Below are positions 44,111 to 56,284 of a stretch of 64,000 bases of DNA, in pieces. Source of the DNA: Chrysopilus asiliformis. Its lineage: Eukaryota > Arthropoda > Insecta > Diptera > Rhagionidae. The notes under the pieces were generated by a model that ran no database searches, was not told the DNA's origin, and saw only the letters and a list, made by a program, of their open reading frames with translations. Location of the stretch: positions 15,905,403 to 15,969,402 of the forward strand of contig OZ035960.1 of NCBI GenBank assembly GCA_964034945.1. Reading direction: 5' to 3'. The translations under genes were made by a program, and so were the position numbers. Within the stretch, counting starts at the first letter, position 1; every line of letters begins with the position of its first letter.

Positions 44111-44387
44111 TAGCTTGCATACCCGTCGTTGCCGGGTCAAGTTTTTTTGAATTTTTTTTTTAAGGTCTATGTTGGAGCTAAACTTCAGGCCAATCGGCTC
44201 GGTAGTTTCCCCGCGAAAGGGTAACATAGCGCAAAAACTAAGTTTCGAAATCACTTTACCTCCTCCCCTTACTCCCCCCCACCCGTCGCGCTACTTTTCC
44301 GTATGCCTATGTTGGAACCAGAGCTACCATAGACAATCATGCCAAATTTCAAGTTAATCGGTTCAGCCGTTTTTGCGTAAAAGAGGA

Positions 44388-44389
<2 letters not shown>

Positions 44390-44426
<37 letters not shown>

Positions 44427-44712
44427 TACGGACAGACGGACGGACAGACAGACGGACAGACAGACGGACAGACAGACGGACAGACAGACGGACAGACAGA
44501 CGGACAGACAGACGGACAGACAGACGGACAGACAGACGGACAGACAGACGGACAGACAGACAGACAGACAGACGCACAGACACACGGACAGACAGACGGA
44601 TAGACAGACAGACAGACAGACGGACAGACAGACGGATAGACAGACGGACAGACAGACGAACAGACAGACAGACGCACAGACGGATATACGGATAAACAGA
44701 CAGACGGACATG
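44390..44712. repeat. CAGACAGACGGA minisatellite array
   Basis: About 27 copies of a 12-bp unit CAGACAGACGGA with drift to CAGACAGA-only at the left and mixed units at the right. It occupies the position of the short CAGACA tract of other Rep-B copies, so it is a local expansion. Long open frames over it (Ser-Val-Cys-Leu on the minus strand) are repeat artefacts. Confidence 0.9.
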
Positions 44713-44739
44713 CAAAAATCCATTCGATTTATCATTCTA

Positions 44740-47170
44740 AAGACATTGATGAAGTTTTTTTCCCCGAGGATTAGCGCTTAAGACAAATGGTTAGAGCAAA
44801 CCTATTACACCCTATTTACGGCACAATTTGTGCTGTAATTAAGGAAAAAAAAGATACTACAAAAAGTGACACAAAATAAATTTTTTTATGGAAAAGATTG
44901 TGCAAAATTTGTGCTGTGGAAAATTTTGTTTTCTCGGAAATCTACGGATTATGATTTTTCTGGACTCTAGTTGTGTTGATGAAAACCCCAAATTCTACCT
45001 GTATTCAAAACGTAAAGTAAATTCAAGACTTATCGGCCCAATTTCTCAAGTATAAAAATCGTACTAAAGTATTTAATCGTTTATAAATACCTCTGGTGTA
45101 ATTAAACAGTCATTATTATAATATCAGAAACAGTATTTTTAACACGATTCTTAAATTGTAAGGAATATCCAAATTAAAATTGTGATCGATATCAAGACCA
45201 GATTGTTCAGAATATTTTAAACCAGATTCTCAATTGTTTCTATTCTGGTTTTTTTGTTTATGACGTTCCAGAAAATTTATAATCGAAGCTTTTCTAAAAA
45301 AGATTGTTAATTAATAAATTGGCGCTTATAATAAAGAATTTAATTCAATCAGATGACTCAGCGAGTTAATCAAAATGCTATAATAGCCCACCCAATGACT
45401 GTTAATAATAACGATTTCGCATAGAATTCTCGCATAGAAAATAGCCCTCCAGCTATAAACGTTAATGTACATTGTATGGTTTGATGTTTAAATGTATGTA
45501 CATATTATGTAGTGTAAGACAATGTTACGAATATAAAACAGAGTATTAATTCAACATTAGTATTGTATATAAATCGATATACATAGTTGTATTTACAGAA
45601 GATAAGGGTTTCCTTTTTGCCTACAATTTGGAAAGTTTTCAAACGGCAAGAATAATATTAATAAAATTATTCGTCTTCCTTTCCAAAGTTATTACTATTG
45701 GTGTCTATTTTATTTTGTTAGCATTCAGTTTGTAAAACACTAAAAACCGAAAGCAAAATGGAAAACCAAAAAGAAAAAAAAATAAGAGTGAAGGGCGCCC
45801 CAATACCTATAAAATACGGGCTCGGACCTTCGGTTCGGTTAGTTTGGGTTATAACCACATAATAGACAACATTATTAATAAACATTGCCCCAATGGAGGA
45901 TTTCAATTTCCAGGCCATAAGATATCTCCACCGTATCGTTGAATCCTATCGAAATAACTAAAACACGAATCATCTATCAAGGACGACAACAGAACAACAT
46001 AACAGGAATAAGAACACAGCCAGCCATCATTTCAAAAGCCTCAGCGGTTCCCTATTGTCTTATGGGTTGTGTCCCGGATCGGGAGGAGATGCTTTCGTCA
46101 ATCACGCGGTGGCGGTTCGGTTTTTGACGACCTGCCTCCATTTCATTTTCATTTCCATTTATCCTATCCTAAAAAAAACTTGCTTCATATTTCTTTACAG
46201 GCCCTCTACCCGGCAACCCGGCAACCCCTCAACCAGTCATAGAAAACATTCTGGTTTATCTGTTTGGGAAGCTTCTAAAATTCATCCTATTTCGTTTCAT
46301 CGACGTTGATTGTTTACATTACGCAAAGTTTTGATCCAGAGCGAAGGTTTATTTTTATTGCCAATTGACTATACCGTTGCGATTTAAGGAGATTGTCCTG
46401 CCTGCCACTTTGTATTTGTGTGGTTTATAATATGTAGTGTTGTTCCTTGCTGTTGCGACATCCGTGGTCCTGACACAATTCGTTATACCAGCTAACCGCA
46501 GTAACTATGGCTCTTTTTGATGTTAGTAAAGTGTTGGGGTCGATGTGTTGGGCATATCGAAAATACTACACCAAATACACGTGTTTGTAATTAGGAATCC
46601 AGAGGGACAAAGGAAATATCTTCAGTGTTTACTATTTATTTACTACAATGTAAGCGTATGTACTAAACTCTGACTGCTGTTGTCGTCAGTGATTGATGAA
46701 GGTTGTCTTCTAGGCAATTTGCGCGACTCTTTTCTTAACAGATTTTCCAAGGTGATAAGATTTGTGAGGATCTCTGTGAAAAGTTTTTAAACTTGAATGG
46801 TTATTCTGGGAATTGAGGAATAAGTCCTACGGGATCCCATGCTGTCAACTGTGGGCTATGTCAAAATTTGTGTTAGATAAAAACGTTCAATTTAATTTGA
46901 GAAAAATTGAAAATTTCACGCAGCAACAGTAAAAGAGATTATGTTCGTTTTTCAAACATAACTGGGATTTAATTTTTTTTAATAATTTTTTTCTCATGGG
47001 ATTCATTATAATAACTTAATTGCCTGTCAAACAATTAATTTGTCTTTTGAAATAAATTTTTACTAAAAAAAGGAAGAAAAATCCACCTTTTTTTAAAAAA
47101 AAATAACAATAAATTAAAAAAATAAACATAAGAATTATTACAATGGCCAGGGAGCAATCGTTAAATACTC
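44740..47170. other. Stretch without recognised genes
   Basis: AT-rich, locally GC-richer at 46000-46320, where short ORFs occur without recognisable similarity. No splice-consistent gene could be assembled. Confidence 0.4.
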
Positions 47171-47282
47171 TATATGAGGAAAACCGAATTTTGGTTAAAA
47201 ACAGATAAAATTTTTATTAAAAAAAAAACAATTTGTATGGCGGAGTTGTCCGATTGGATTTTGATGTGTGGAAAATTATATC

Positions 47283-47770
47283 ATACTAATATATAAAAAT
47301 GAGTGGGTGTCTGTCTGTCTGTCTGTTCCTCTTTCACGGAAAAACGGCTGAACCGATTGATTTGAAATTTGGCATGAGTGTCTGTGGTAGTTTTGGTTCC
47401 AACATTGGCATACGAAAAAGAAGCGCGAGGGGTGGGGGGAGTAAGGGGAGGGGGTAAAGTGATTTCGAAACTTAGTTTTTGCGCCATGTTACTCTTTCGC
47501 GGGAAACTACTGAACCGATTGGCCTGAAATTTGGCACAGATGTTCCTCGGGGGCCCAGCCCCGACATAGACCCGTTAAAAAAATAGCCCGAGAGGTGGGG
47601 GAGTAAGGGGAGGGGGTAAAGTCATCTCGAAACTTAGTTTTCCCTCTATGTTACTCTTTCGCGGGGAAACTACTGAACCGATTGGCATGAAATTTGGCAT
47701 AGATGAGCGGGGGAAGGCCGACCTGTGGGTGGGGGTGAACCACAAAGCGTTTCGGGGCGCAGCTCCTAGT
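47283..47770 (-). repeat. Rep-B copy 4, inserted in Rep-I
   Basis: Reverse-oriented: starts at ACTAATATATAAAAATGAG, then a short GTCTGTCTGTCTGTC tract, then the inverse of the AATCGGTTCAGCCG, TTTCGAAATCACTTTACC and TTTCCGCG blocks. Its other end (TTTCGGGGCGCAGCTCCTAG) differs from copies 1-3. On both sides Rep-I sequence is interrupted (GGATTTTGATGTGTGG to the left, a CACCGTTTTCGAGAAAAT block to the right). Confidence 0.72.
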
Positions 47771-48710
47771 TCTAAATATATTTTGGTTTCATAAATTTTT
47801 CGATACGATTCACCGTTTTCGAGAAAATGGCATAAACCGCATCGTATTTCGAGAAAATCCCATAAATCGCACCTACGATACTGTAGAGGGTTATGGAGTC
47901 GGAGTCGAGTAGTTGGAATCGAGGATTCGGAGTTGCAGAATCGGAATGTCGGGATAAAATAATTCCTTTAGGAGTCAGATTCGGTCAATTTTCACAGTTT
48001 AAGAGCCGGAGTCGGAGAAAAGTTGTCGTCATAGTTGGAGTCATAGTGGAAGATTGAGCTACCGACTCCACTGCCCTGCTCATTACTGTATACTCCTCGA
48101 TAGTGTATACCTCAAATTGTGTTTAACGTCACATTCATCAGCAAACCTTTCTTTGTGTCACTCTCAGATTTCAATGAAATTTTGCAGATTTGTAGAACTA
48201 TGAAAAATATTCGACACGTATTTTTAAATATTGTCAGTAATCCGGTTTTAAAGATTATAAGGGGATTCCCGTTTAAAGTGGTTTCATGCAAAAAAGCGTT
48301 TTTCAGCAATTAATCGAAAACTAACGGTCCGATTTCGATGTTAATGTATAAATGAATAAAAGATTTAAAAAAAATTCTATATTAATTATAATGAATGTTA
48401 TTATAAACAACATCTCCCCTCAGTGCGTATACCTCCCGATGCTGTTATAGGTGTACGGCATCGAGGTTTCAATGTATATTATGTATGGGGGAGATGAGAG
48501 GGAATGGTCTAATTTTGCGCGTTTAGAACTGTACAAAGTTTCAGGTCTCTAGCTCAATTCCTTCGAAAATTATAGTACTCACGGATGGACGGACATGCGT
48601 ACGTCAAAATCTTTTGTCAGTTTTGTGTCCGACGATAGGTTCGATGCGTTACAAACGATATACTAAATCTAATATACTCCTATATTATTCTCAAATAGAG
48701 TTTTCAAAAT
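47771..48710 (+). repeat. Rep-I copy 2 remnants
   Basis: Contains the CACCGTTTTCGAGAAAAT block and, at 48480-48700, the AGGTCTCTAGCTCAATTCC block, a GGATGGACGGACATGCG tract and AGGTTCGATGCGTTACAAAC. A TCGGAGTCG-type run (47897-48075) resembles 7560-7665, where the same GACTCCGACTCC words occur inverted. Confidence 0.55.
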
Positions 48711-48886
48711 GAAAATGTCGGTCCATATAGGATTGACGAGTCCTTGAGGGCGATATTTCTCTAACGGGTTCAGCTCTCTAAGAGGCTAGATTTCCTACAG
48801 CTGAATTTTTCTTAAAATAATGAATGGAGAACTGCTTTATTCATTTGCACACATTGTTTTTTGCCATATTACAATACAGGTATCCC

Positions 48887-49126
48887 TTGAGTTACGCGGT
48901 TAATTGGTTCCGCGTAAGTCGAAACCGTGTAAGTGAAGACTCAGGATTAGTGCAAAACAATACATACCGATGATCTTTTTTATATAAAAACATTCAATAC
49001 CATATTTTCTTTTTAAATAAAAATTGCTTCAAAACCGTACCGCGTAACTCGAGCACTACCGCAATTTTTTTCCGCGTAGCTCGAAATTCGCGTAACTCAA
49101 GTACCGCGTAACTCGAGGGATACCTG
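48887..49126. mobile_element. 240-bp MITE, CAGGTATCCCT ends, TA duplication
   Basis: Inverted ends CAGGTATCCCTTGAGTTACG and (inverted) CAGGTATCCCTCGAGTTACG, flanked by TA. The interior repeats CGCGTAACTCGA words. It is pogo/Tigger-like by end structure, like 26932-27168. Confidence 0.86.
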
Positions 49127-49129
49127 TAT

Positions 49130-51219
49130 TACAATATATTGTGCAATTAGGCTCATCATTTTTCAAACAAAAGATTGTAAATTTCAACGGGTTTTTCTTT
49201 GCAAAGACTCATTGAATTCAAAAACAGAAGACATTATCGTGAATTAAGAATATTGTAAGCTATTTTAATCCCAATTTGCAAAAAAACTTCACAACGATTT
49301 GATTTGCAAAATAATAAATTTACATAACGTACATACATTCAAATTCATTTCGCATGACTCTACTTGCGTGAGACTGCTTGACTATAATTAAAATTTCTAT
49401 CATATATGATTTGCTTCAAAATTTCATGCAAGATAAATTACTATCATGCGGTTCTAGCATTTTTTTAAATATTTTTATTTGAAACACGAGATTTTGCAAA
49501 TTAAAAACAAAAACCACTATTAAATATGTTTTGTGGAAATTAGGAAATGCTTGAAAATAATTAATTACACCATTATAAAATTTGTCTTATTGAACTTTAA
49601 TCGTCTCAATGAAATACAAATGTTGGTAAAAGTTATCCATCCAGATTTATTAAAGAATTTCGCTAGAAACTTTATATCGCATATATGAAAACAATGAATT
49701 CAAATGTCATCTATATATCTTGCCCATAAATCGTAAATGATGATGCATCCGTAATTGCTCCATTATAAAACACTTTCACCATTAAATTATTATGGCTTAT
49801 AGCTATTATCGTTGTGTAAATTTTATCCTACCACAAAATAGATTATCCTTTTTTAATAAATATGATTCAAGGTTCCCACAATGTCATTTTATTATTAAAA
49901 ACACAAAATTGCTTTCAAATATTAATATACAAAGTCTATATGACTATCATCATCTGTGACAAAAAACCCCTAAAATGGAACAAACTGCAAGAGGGTAAAT
50001 CTTTTATACGAGAGAAGAAAAATGATAAAGTTGGTTTTTATAGGTCTTTTTGATCATTTTGAGAGTCTTTTTTTAAAAGACGAACGTGCCTAGCGTTTAA
50101 ATTATTTTCTCTGTTTATTGTATTTTGTTGACCTACAACGCCGTAAAGTCTTAACTAAGGGATTTGATAAGCGAATTAGATGAAAATGGATTAAATAAAA
50201 ACTTTTTAATTTCTTATACTCAAACCAAGTCATTGCTTAATTATTATATCATAAAACTTTGCTACGTTTTAGAAAGGGATTCCTATTTGCAAAAAATAAA
50301 ATCGGTTTGAGTTTCGAATCGAAATATAAAAACAAAAAAAAAACAATATTCACATTTTCTCCGTAACGAAAAGTCATTTTAAATTTTTATAGAGCTACTT
50401 TTTAAAGAATAACATTTTTTTTTTTATTTATGACTGCTGCAAAGCAATTAACATGGAAGCATGAAAATATTTAGCTTAGGGTCATTGAGGACGAAATGAA
50501 TGTTTTGATGTTGTGTTAAATTGATTATGTTTTAAATTAAATAATACGATTATTTTTAATTACAAAAGGACATTTTTTTCAAGTGACGATGTGAAGTGTT
50601 GAAAGGGCTTTTAACGACTGTAATTAAATTGGATTCCAAATAAACGTGTTAGGAGAGTTTATTTTTAATTGCAGATCTATATTTTTTTTTTTTTGGATAG
50701 CGAATACTGAGATCATCATATACCACTATGAAAGACCTTTCCGTAACATCCGTAAAAACTTTATTTAAAATGCGCCACGCGGGAAAGCAGAATCGGCGAT
50801 AGTATGATGCCACTATCACAAAAAGGAATCGTTCATTATAGCGGGTGCTCATTCTATTGAGTTCGACGCTTATTTTCCATTTCCAAAAAATTTTCATTTC
50901 AAAATTTATGTTCCAAAATTAAAAAATTAAAAAATAAAGAGTTTCATACAATCTTTGTTAAAAAATTCTGTCTGACAGATTTTAATGATTATTTTACTAA
51001 TCGAAAGCCATTGTTATCTAAGTTTACACAAAAATCAAAATTTCAAATTTCAATTTGGTCCAATATTTACAATTTTCGTCGCAATTTTCAATTTTTTCCA
51101 ATACATTTACTTGATTCTTTAAGCTTGCAGTGAATAAAAGTACAAAACTTCACCACTTAAAATATATTTTCCCAGCTTTTAGTGAGTACAAAACCTATAC
51201 TTATAGATTGGAAAGCCTT
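49130..51219. other. AT-rich stretch without recognised features
   Basis: No gene, RNA gene or repeat family recognised. Confidence 0.4.
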
Positions 51220-51808
51220 CACGCAGAGAAAAACTAGTAAATATAACTCCTTTATATTTGGGAACTCGAGATTATCACTAAAATAGTTAATTTCCATTAT
51301 AAAACAGTTAATTTGAATTGCAAAAATTGATTTAAATAAAAAATTTACAAAATAGTAAATTTTACTACTAAGAAGTTAAGTTTAACTACACTCAGAAAAA
51401 TGTCCAGGTCAACTTTTTGTCAGGTTAACTCTGACCTTACAGAGGTGTCTGTAAGCCAGCTAGCGGTCAGAGTTAACCTATCTAAGGTCAACTCGTGCAG
51501 CTCCCAAGGCCCTACTTCACCTGCTGGTGGCTTAATTTCAGAATTTCTCCAACCACAGGTCAACTCAGTTTTACTTGCCCACATGCAGGCGAACGCGCGC
51601 CTGCCCGAGGCCAATTACGCCGTATGTAGGTCGTCGAGTTAGCCTCCATTTTTCTGAGTGTACAAAATAGTTAATTTTACTACTAAGAAGTTAAATTTCT
51701 TATAAAAATTGTTGATTATGACTATTTTTGTAATTGAAATTAACTATTTTAGTAAAAGTCTAGTTTCCCCATTATAAAATATAGAAATTTGCCAACTTTT
51801 TTCTGCGT
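51220..51808. mobile_element. CACGCAGAGAAAA-type element, non-autonomous, interrupted
   Basis: The left end CACGCAGAGAAAAACTAGTA and the right end TTTTTTCTGCGTA are inverted. The interior is made of words such as AAAATAGTTAATTT and TACTAAGAAGTTAA. It carries the 274-bp MITE at 51388-51661. Without the MITE it is about 315 bp. The ends match those of the 3.8-kb element at 54816-58606, so it is probably a deletion or MITE derivative of that family. Confidence 0.7.
51388..51661. mobile_element. 274-bp MITE, copy 2
   Basis: Same element as 31145-31418, with only scattered substitutions and no length change. Ends ACACTCAGAAAAATG are perfect here. Inserted inside the CACGCAGAG-type element, so it is younger than that. 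Confidence 0.88.
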
Positions 51809-52108
51809 ATGTTTACCAGAAAAGTTTGTCGGTAATTTAAGGGCGAATATTAAAAAAATCAAGGACGAAAAAGCGATTGCGTTAGGTCTCATCTCTGAGA
51901 AAAATGGCTTAGGATTCTGTAAGGGTTATGCAAAAATTATTTTTTCACCTTGTTCTCAGGAAAATTTGCATTAGAGCCAGTATACACGACCACCTATTTA
52001 CTCTCCTTTTTCCGCTCCTTTTTTTCGTTCGTGTTTACACGCAGATTTTTTAACGAACGTAATTTGGTTCCTTTTGGAATGCGCGAAAATAGAATTCCAC
52101 GATGACAT

Positions 52109-52504
52109 TAGTTGCGTTTTTTTAATGTTCTAGAACACAGAACATTAAAAAAACGATCCAGAGTAGGTGGGAAATTTCATCGAGTTCGAATGGCAACTAA
52201 CTTCACGTTGGTTACATCAGTAGGCCGTTACTGCTATATTTTCTTGATATAATCACGATTCGCTATCTCCCATGATTAAAACTATTTCGCTGTCGAACAG
52301 AACCAACAAACCACCAACACAAAATCCTCAATTGAGAATAAAATGTCAGATTTATTATGTCGAAATTAGCAGCATTTCATTGCCGTACATTACCGTATAA
52401 AATTTCCCTTTGTTCCAATCGCTGTTCGAGATGAAAAGGTGGTGCAGGATTTTGTATGGAAAGCTTGTTCTGAACTGCTTCAGAACATTAAAAAAACGCA
52501 ACTA
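52109..52504. repeat. 396-bp segment bounded by 23-bp perfect inverted repeats
   Basis: The 23-bp repeat beginning TAGTTGCGTTTTTTTAATGT is perfectly inverted at 52482-52504. A third inverted copy of the AGAACATTAAAAAAACG motif lies at 52138-52154, right next to the first, giving a local hairpin. It could be a MITE; no target duplication identified. Confidence 0.65.
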
Positions 52505-52924
52505 TTATCTCCACTGTTAAAACAATTATAATCGGAAAATCAAACAACCATTACAGTTGACAAAATATTTAAAACCATAGGAACGAAACGCATAGCCACG
52601 AAATACCTTAACAACCAATCAGGCACCGTTCTGCTTTATTTTCACGGTGGGAATTTTAGTTTTCGTTCGTCTTTTTCTATCCTCATTCCCACAGTACCCC
52701 GCGCCATTAAACTTTAACGAAACGAACGAAAACACGTCGCGTCTAGACAGCTCTTAGAAGTTAATTCCAAATTTGATTTCAGAATAATGACATTTTCACC
52801 CGAAGGTATTGCAAAGATTCTACTTTTCATTTTTCAAAAGCTGTTCAGAAAATTATTTCTAGATTTTGCTTTTGCGGGTTACTAAAACGTATGCAAAATA
52901 CTTTAATCTAGCAACAGCGGGTGT

Positions 52925-53530
52925 ATATTTGGGTTACTTAAGGAAAACATGAGAATCATATAGAAGTATCTATATGTCGTTTGTAAACCACCGAACCAAT
53001 CGTCAGATACAAAAATCCGGGATGTTTGCGATGACAAAAGATTTTGATTTCCTGATGTCTGTTCATCCGATCATTAATACCCTCACTTTCGAAAGGATTG
53101 AGCTAGAGACTTGAAATTTTAAACAGTTGCGTTTCTAATAAATAGCAAGGTTAAGGTCTTAAACGGACGTAATCTGACGATCCCTTCCATCCGCCTCCAT
53201 ACATACGAAACTGTTTTTTGGAATTTTCTCGAAGATGGCCGTATTGAAAAATTTATAAAGGCAAAATGTGTTTAGAATATGATGTTATATAACACATACA
53301 TACTGTAAAATCCAGTTGGATCACACACAAATGTAATACTTTTTCCTATTTTCTCGAAAATGGTGCATTGTATCGAAACATTTATTAAGGCGAAATGTAT
53401 TTTGACTTTGAATTCATACATCAAAATCCAGTCGGACTATTGTTTCTCCTCTCTCCCAAACAAATAGATTTTTTAAATTAAAAATTTTGTCTATCCTCAT
53501 ATAAAGTATTTGACGATTGACCCCTGGCTG
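52925..53530 (-). repeat. Rep-I copy 3, reverse orientation
   Basis: Inverse of the Rep-I blocks: CGAACCAATCGTCAGATACA, GACAAAAGATTTTGA, ATTGAGCTAGAGACTTGAAA, the TTTTCTCGAAAATGGTGCAT block. Non-coding. Confidence 0.65.
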
Positions 53531-54815
53531 TTGTAGCTTTTCTTATGTTTTTTTTACATAATTCCATGAGCAGTTTACCATGTCCCAAAAATCATTAATA
53601 TCTTTTAATGAGACTATTTATATCATATAAACATATTCAGAAATTGATGTATTCGTGCATTTATATACATATAACTTAATAGTTTAAAATTATTATCTAA
53701 TATTAATTTCGACCTTCGGCATAATCACCATCCATAGAAATCTCACAATATAAAGTAAAATGGATAAAAACGAGAAACAAGGATAATTTCTAACCCATTA
53801 ACGTCAATTATATTGAATTAATGTCCGAATAATCTGGTAGAACATCATTCTTTAATTATTAAAGATTAACTAAAAACCTATTACATATAGATTTATGATC
53901 ATATAAATGTGCTTTTTCCACAACATGGCCATAAAAATGGAAATTTCCGATATGTGGTCACTCATACTTTAGCGATATTAGAAGAAACGTTATTTGAAAG
54001 TAGGTAACACACGTATATGTACAAAATACAAGAATAAATATCCATAAGAATATATATTTACTTGTTATCTATGGGAAAATTCCACATAACTATGCCACCT
54101 ATCTACCTTTTTTGGTTTTCGTTTTTCTAGCACTAGAGGTGCCTTACTTGGTAGAAAACCAATGCCTATACTTTGATAGCGATAAGACCTAAGACCTTAT
54201 AGCTTTTCTCTAATGCTCCATAAATTTTGATAAAGCATCTTCCCATATGGTATGCGATTTACAAAAGCCATACCAAAAACCGAACAACTAAAAAAACATA
54301 ATATGTATTTAAGGGTGAAGACGCAAGGTATATATAAGGATTCCTTACCCTATATCTTATTGTACGAGTATGTATAGTAGGTGTAGAACGTGAGGAAATG
54401 GCCTAAGTACCGTAGACAACAAAACCAATAATGATTATCATTTCTATTTCCTACGTAGCCCAGAGGCTATCTATTTTCCATAGTGTATAGGATCCATAGG
54501 TGATACCGCCGAGACCAGAAAATGTTTATTGTCTCCAGTGTGACGTTTTAAGGGTTTCAAATAAAACCAAGGTTCTTGCGTTACGTGCCAGGTACGTTTC
54601 CCATTTCAGTTCATATTATACGATGAGGCAGTAAATTGACGAAACTCTAGATCCCATTGTCATTTTGGAATTGCTTTAAAATTGCACTTAACAACGAGTA
54701 TACAACTCTGTACAGATATATATTCAAGATACAAATATCTGTCTGTGTAAAGGTACTGGACTCCATCTCAGGATATACTAACAAGATTTGAGCATTTAAA
54801 TGCCATGCAGTCATG
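53531..54815. other. AT-rich stretch without recognised features
   Basis: No gene or repeat recognised between Rep-I copy 3 and the 3.8-kb TIR element. Confidence 0.4.
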
Positions 54816-55377
54816 CACGCAGAGAAAAAAAATAGTAAATTTGATTATTTTTAGTAGTCAAAATGAAAAATGGCTTGCATTTTTCGAACTCATGAAAATA
54901 GTAAAAAGTTGTTAAGGAATAGTAACAAAATAGTAGAAACCCTGGCATGCCATTATTTTATCCTTTACAACAAAAAAATCAAATTTGACTACAATAAATA
55001 ATCAAAATTCAAAATGGGTTGAAATCAAAATGAAACAATTATTTAGTAGTTATTCTCTATATAAAATGGTATTATAATATAATAAAATGTAACTATCTTT
55101 TTGTTGAAAATTAATTAATTAATAGTAAAGATTATTAGTAAGTAGTGAAAATAATCACAAAATAGTAAAGAAATACTATTTCTTACTATTTTTATATTAT
55201 TTTGTGATTAAAACAACAATTTTTTGACTAAAAAGTAATAGAGTTAACAAACAAATAGTAAAAAACTATTACTTTTTAATACTTGATTGTCACTTTGTGC
55301 GCCATTTTCAGCGAAGTTTCGAAGTACAGTGAATTGTTCTAAAGTATTATAGAAAATTGTTGAATTGTTGCATAAGA

Positions 55378-56275
55378 ATGGCGGCGAAAAGTGTGTTCGT
55401 AAATGAACCTTTCATCATTTACAACCAAATGATCGATCAGTCGGCACAACCCGATCAGTTGTATAAAGTTTTAACGGATTGGAATCTGGAAGCATTGCAC
55501 AGGAAATTTCAAGGTAAGAATTGTGCTTAAATAGATTAAAAAACACCAAATAAAAGTGAAAAGCGTTCATAAAATAAATGTCTGATTCTCGTCTGAACGG
55601 AAAAATCGCACAAGGCGAGTTAATTTGCAAGAAAAAACACCAAAAATTCGACTCGCAAGTTTCTTGTAGTAAAAAATATATATGTATTTCTTCAGCCGGT
55701 GAAGTTTTTTAAGCCCTTCGCGAAAAAGTGTGCGTTTTTAGTATCTTATGCGAAGAACATAGTGCATAAACGAAATTTATTCGCAAAAAATTTTAACCTC
55801 TTAATTTTGTCTAAAAATATTTTCGGAGCACTCCCGGGCAGGTCCGATTTGTGCATAGCTTCATTGTTACTGTTATTCGTTATCTACCTATATTTAAAAT
55901 TTAATTTTTTTTTAATTCGTTCGAGTTTCTCTCTTCAGATCTTGGAATAGATTATGACTGCCTAAAATTTTTAACTCTACATGCCATTTCAAAAATAACT
56001 GAAGGAGAATCGTATGGAACTGAAGTGAAATTTAAAGGAAATTTGCGGATTTGGCGAAAAGAAAATGTAAAATTGTAATTATGATTGATTTAATTTAATT
56101 AATTTTTTGCTTAATCTTTTAGGGATTTGACGAAATTTTACCTGGTGCTGGTAGTTTAGCTGCAATAGGAAAAGTGGTATCCTGGATATCAGATTCTGAC
56201 AACAATCCGCCTAATTTTGTTCATAGTAAATCTTTAAGACAAATACAACCAAAGTCTGTTTCAAGAAATAAATGA
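55378..56275 (+). CDS. Three-exon gene for a SAM-like protein in the TIR element
   Basis: Exons 55378-55513, 55939-56066 and 56123-56275, with donors GTAAGA and GTAAAA and acceptors CTCTTCAG and TCTTTTAG; the phases agree and give 138 residues. ATG 55378 opens MAAKSVFVNEPFIIYNQ. Residues about 29-88 (YKVLTDWNLEALHRKFQDLG, then IDYDCLKFLTLHAISKI, then EVKFKGNLRIWRKE) have the helix pattern of a SAM domain: W-x-L-x-x-L...F...G-I-D...L..L, closed by a K-F-x-x-x-L-x-x-W helix. The third exon (GFDEILPGAGSLAAIGKVVS onward) is Ser/Asn-rich with TGA at 56273. SAM domains mediate protein and sometimes RNA contacts. Similar SAM-plus-C-terminal-domain proteins are multicopy and unnamed in many invertebrates (recalled, not searched). 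The gene may be truncated, as homologous C-terminal parts lie downstream out of frame. Confidence 0.7.
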
Positions 56276-56284
56276 AAGGAGTAC

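Larger units (their letters stand above)
42810..44735 (+). repeat. Rep-B copy 3, split by a mariner
   Basis: The 5' end of Rep-B (normally ACTAGCTTGCATACCCG) is interrupted at its TA: ACTA lies left of the mariner at 42814-42817 and TAGCTTGCATACCCGTCGTT resumes at 44111. The rest follows copies 1 and 2 and ends in an expanded CAGACAGACGGA array (44390-44712). Confidence 0.8.

Noticed and set aside
44390..44712. Regular repeat array considered as CRISPR
   Set aside because: Units are directly contiguous without unique spacers, and the context is a eukaryotic interspersed repeat.
44269..44735. Long open frames rich in Ser-Val-Cys-Leu-Pro on the minus strand and Gln-Thr-Asp-Gly on the plus strand
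   Set aside because: They arise from the CAGACAGACGGA array, which is open in several frames at once because its 12-bp period has no stop codon.
45939..46309. Two overlapping plus-strand frames of 62 and 84 codons in GC-richer DNA
   Set aside because: No recognisable domain, weak start context and no splice partners; kept as unassigned.
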